Source: Nocardia vermiculata NBRC 100427
GTDB taxonomy: Bacteria; Actinomycetota; Actinomycetes; Mycobacteriales; Mycobacteriaceae
Direction of reading: 5' to 3'
DNA length: 64,000 nt
Assembly: GCF_001613265.1 (NCBI RefSeq)
Contig: NZ_BDCA01000011.1
Coordinates: forward strand, 1-64,000
Position 1 is the first letter of the stretch. The DNA is not shown here. Below are more notes on the stretch, generated by a model. It was not told the DNA's origin. It was given only the letters and a program-made list of their open reading frames with translations, and ran no database searches.

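Noticed and set aside
27444..64000. Several separate genes instead of one giant gene
   Set aside because: The frame is continuous at every checked point, with no stop and no start with a ribosome binding site at domain borders.

Overview
The window comes from a high-GC, mycolate-type actinobacterium. Nocardia or a close relative is my best guess. The evidence is a type I fatty acid synthase of mycobacterial layout, a WXG100/YbaB/CpnT-like type VII secretion locus, and several catabolic gene clusters of the kind common in Nocardia and Rhodococcus. This assignment is inference from gene content only.

Left part (1-7128). The N-terminal 1,795 codons of the type I fatty acid synthase gene run leftward out of the window. 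A tRNA-Leu(UAG) and a GntR/FCD regulator with a candidate operator follow.

Catabolic island (7166-19872). One divergent set has a class II aldolase and an amidohydrolase leftward, and an MFS symporter, a PhnZ-like HD-domain protein, an acyl-CoA ligase and a TetR regulator rightward. A second, leftward operon encodes an alpha/beta C-C hydrolase, an HsaA-type flavin monooxygenase, a type I extradiol dioxygenase and a drug:H+ antiporter-like MFS protein. Together these form an aromatic hydroxylation / meta-cleavage / hydrolysis route plus export. Two very similar TetR paralogues sit on either side of this operon. Next come a cold-shock protein, a PucR-type regulator that overlaps it tail to tail, and a divergent aldehyde dehydrogenase and GMC oxidoreductase pair. 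Hairpin terminators separate the units at 7129-7156, 14217-14248, 20221-20247 and 24968-24997.

Right part (25147-64000). A three-gene locus encodes a WXG100 protein with a Pro/Ser-rich middle and a folded C-terminus, a YbaB/EbfC-type small protein, and one giant open reading frame. The giant frame starts at 27444 and is still open at the window edge, giving at least 12,185 codons (about 1.3 MDa). Its N-terminus looks like the WXG100-like domain of CpnT-type proteins. After that it is a mosaic of a SecA-like ATPase, five copies of an HExxH zincin module, an MFS-like membrane segment, two RNA-polymerase sigma-like segments, at least two histidine-kinase/anti-sigma-type ATPase folds, about eighteen helix-turn-helix units (LuxR, GntR and LacI types), a HopA1-like domain, two EreA/TraB-like domains, two papain-like Cys-His-Asp domains and an ADP-ribosyltransferase-like domain. 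The C-terminus of the WXG100 gene looks like a zincin module that has lost its metal site, which ties the locus together. I regard this locus as the potentially undescribed system in the window: a T7SS-associated giant protein that combines effector-type enzymes with arrays of transcription-factor domains.
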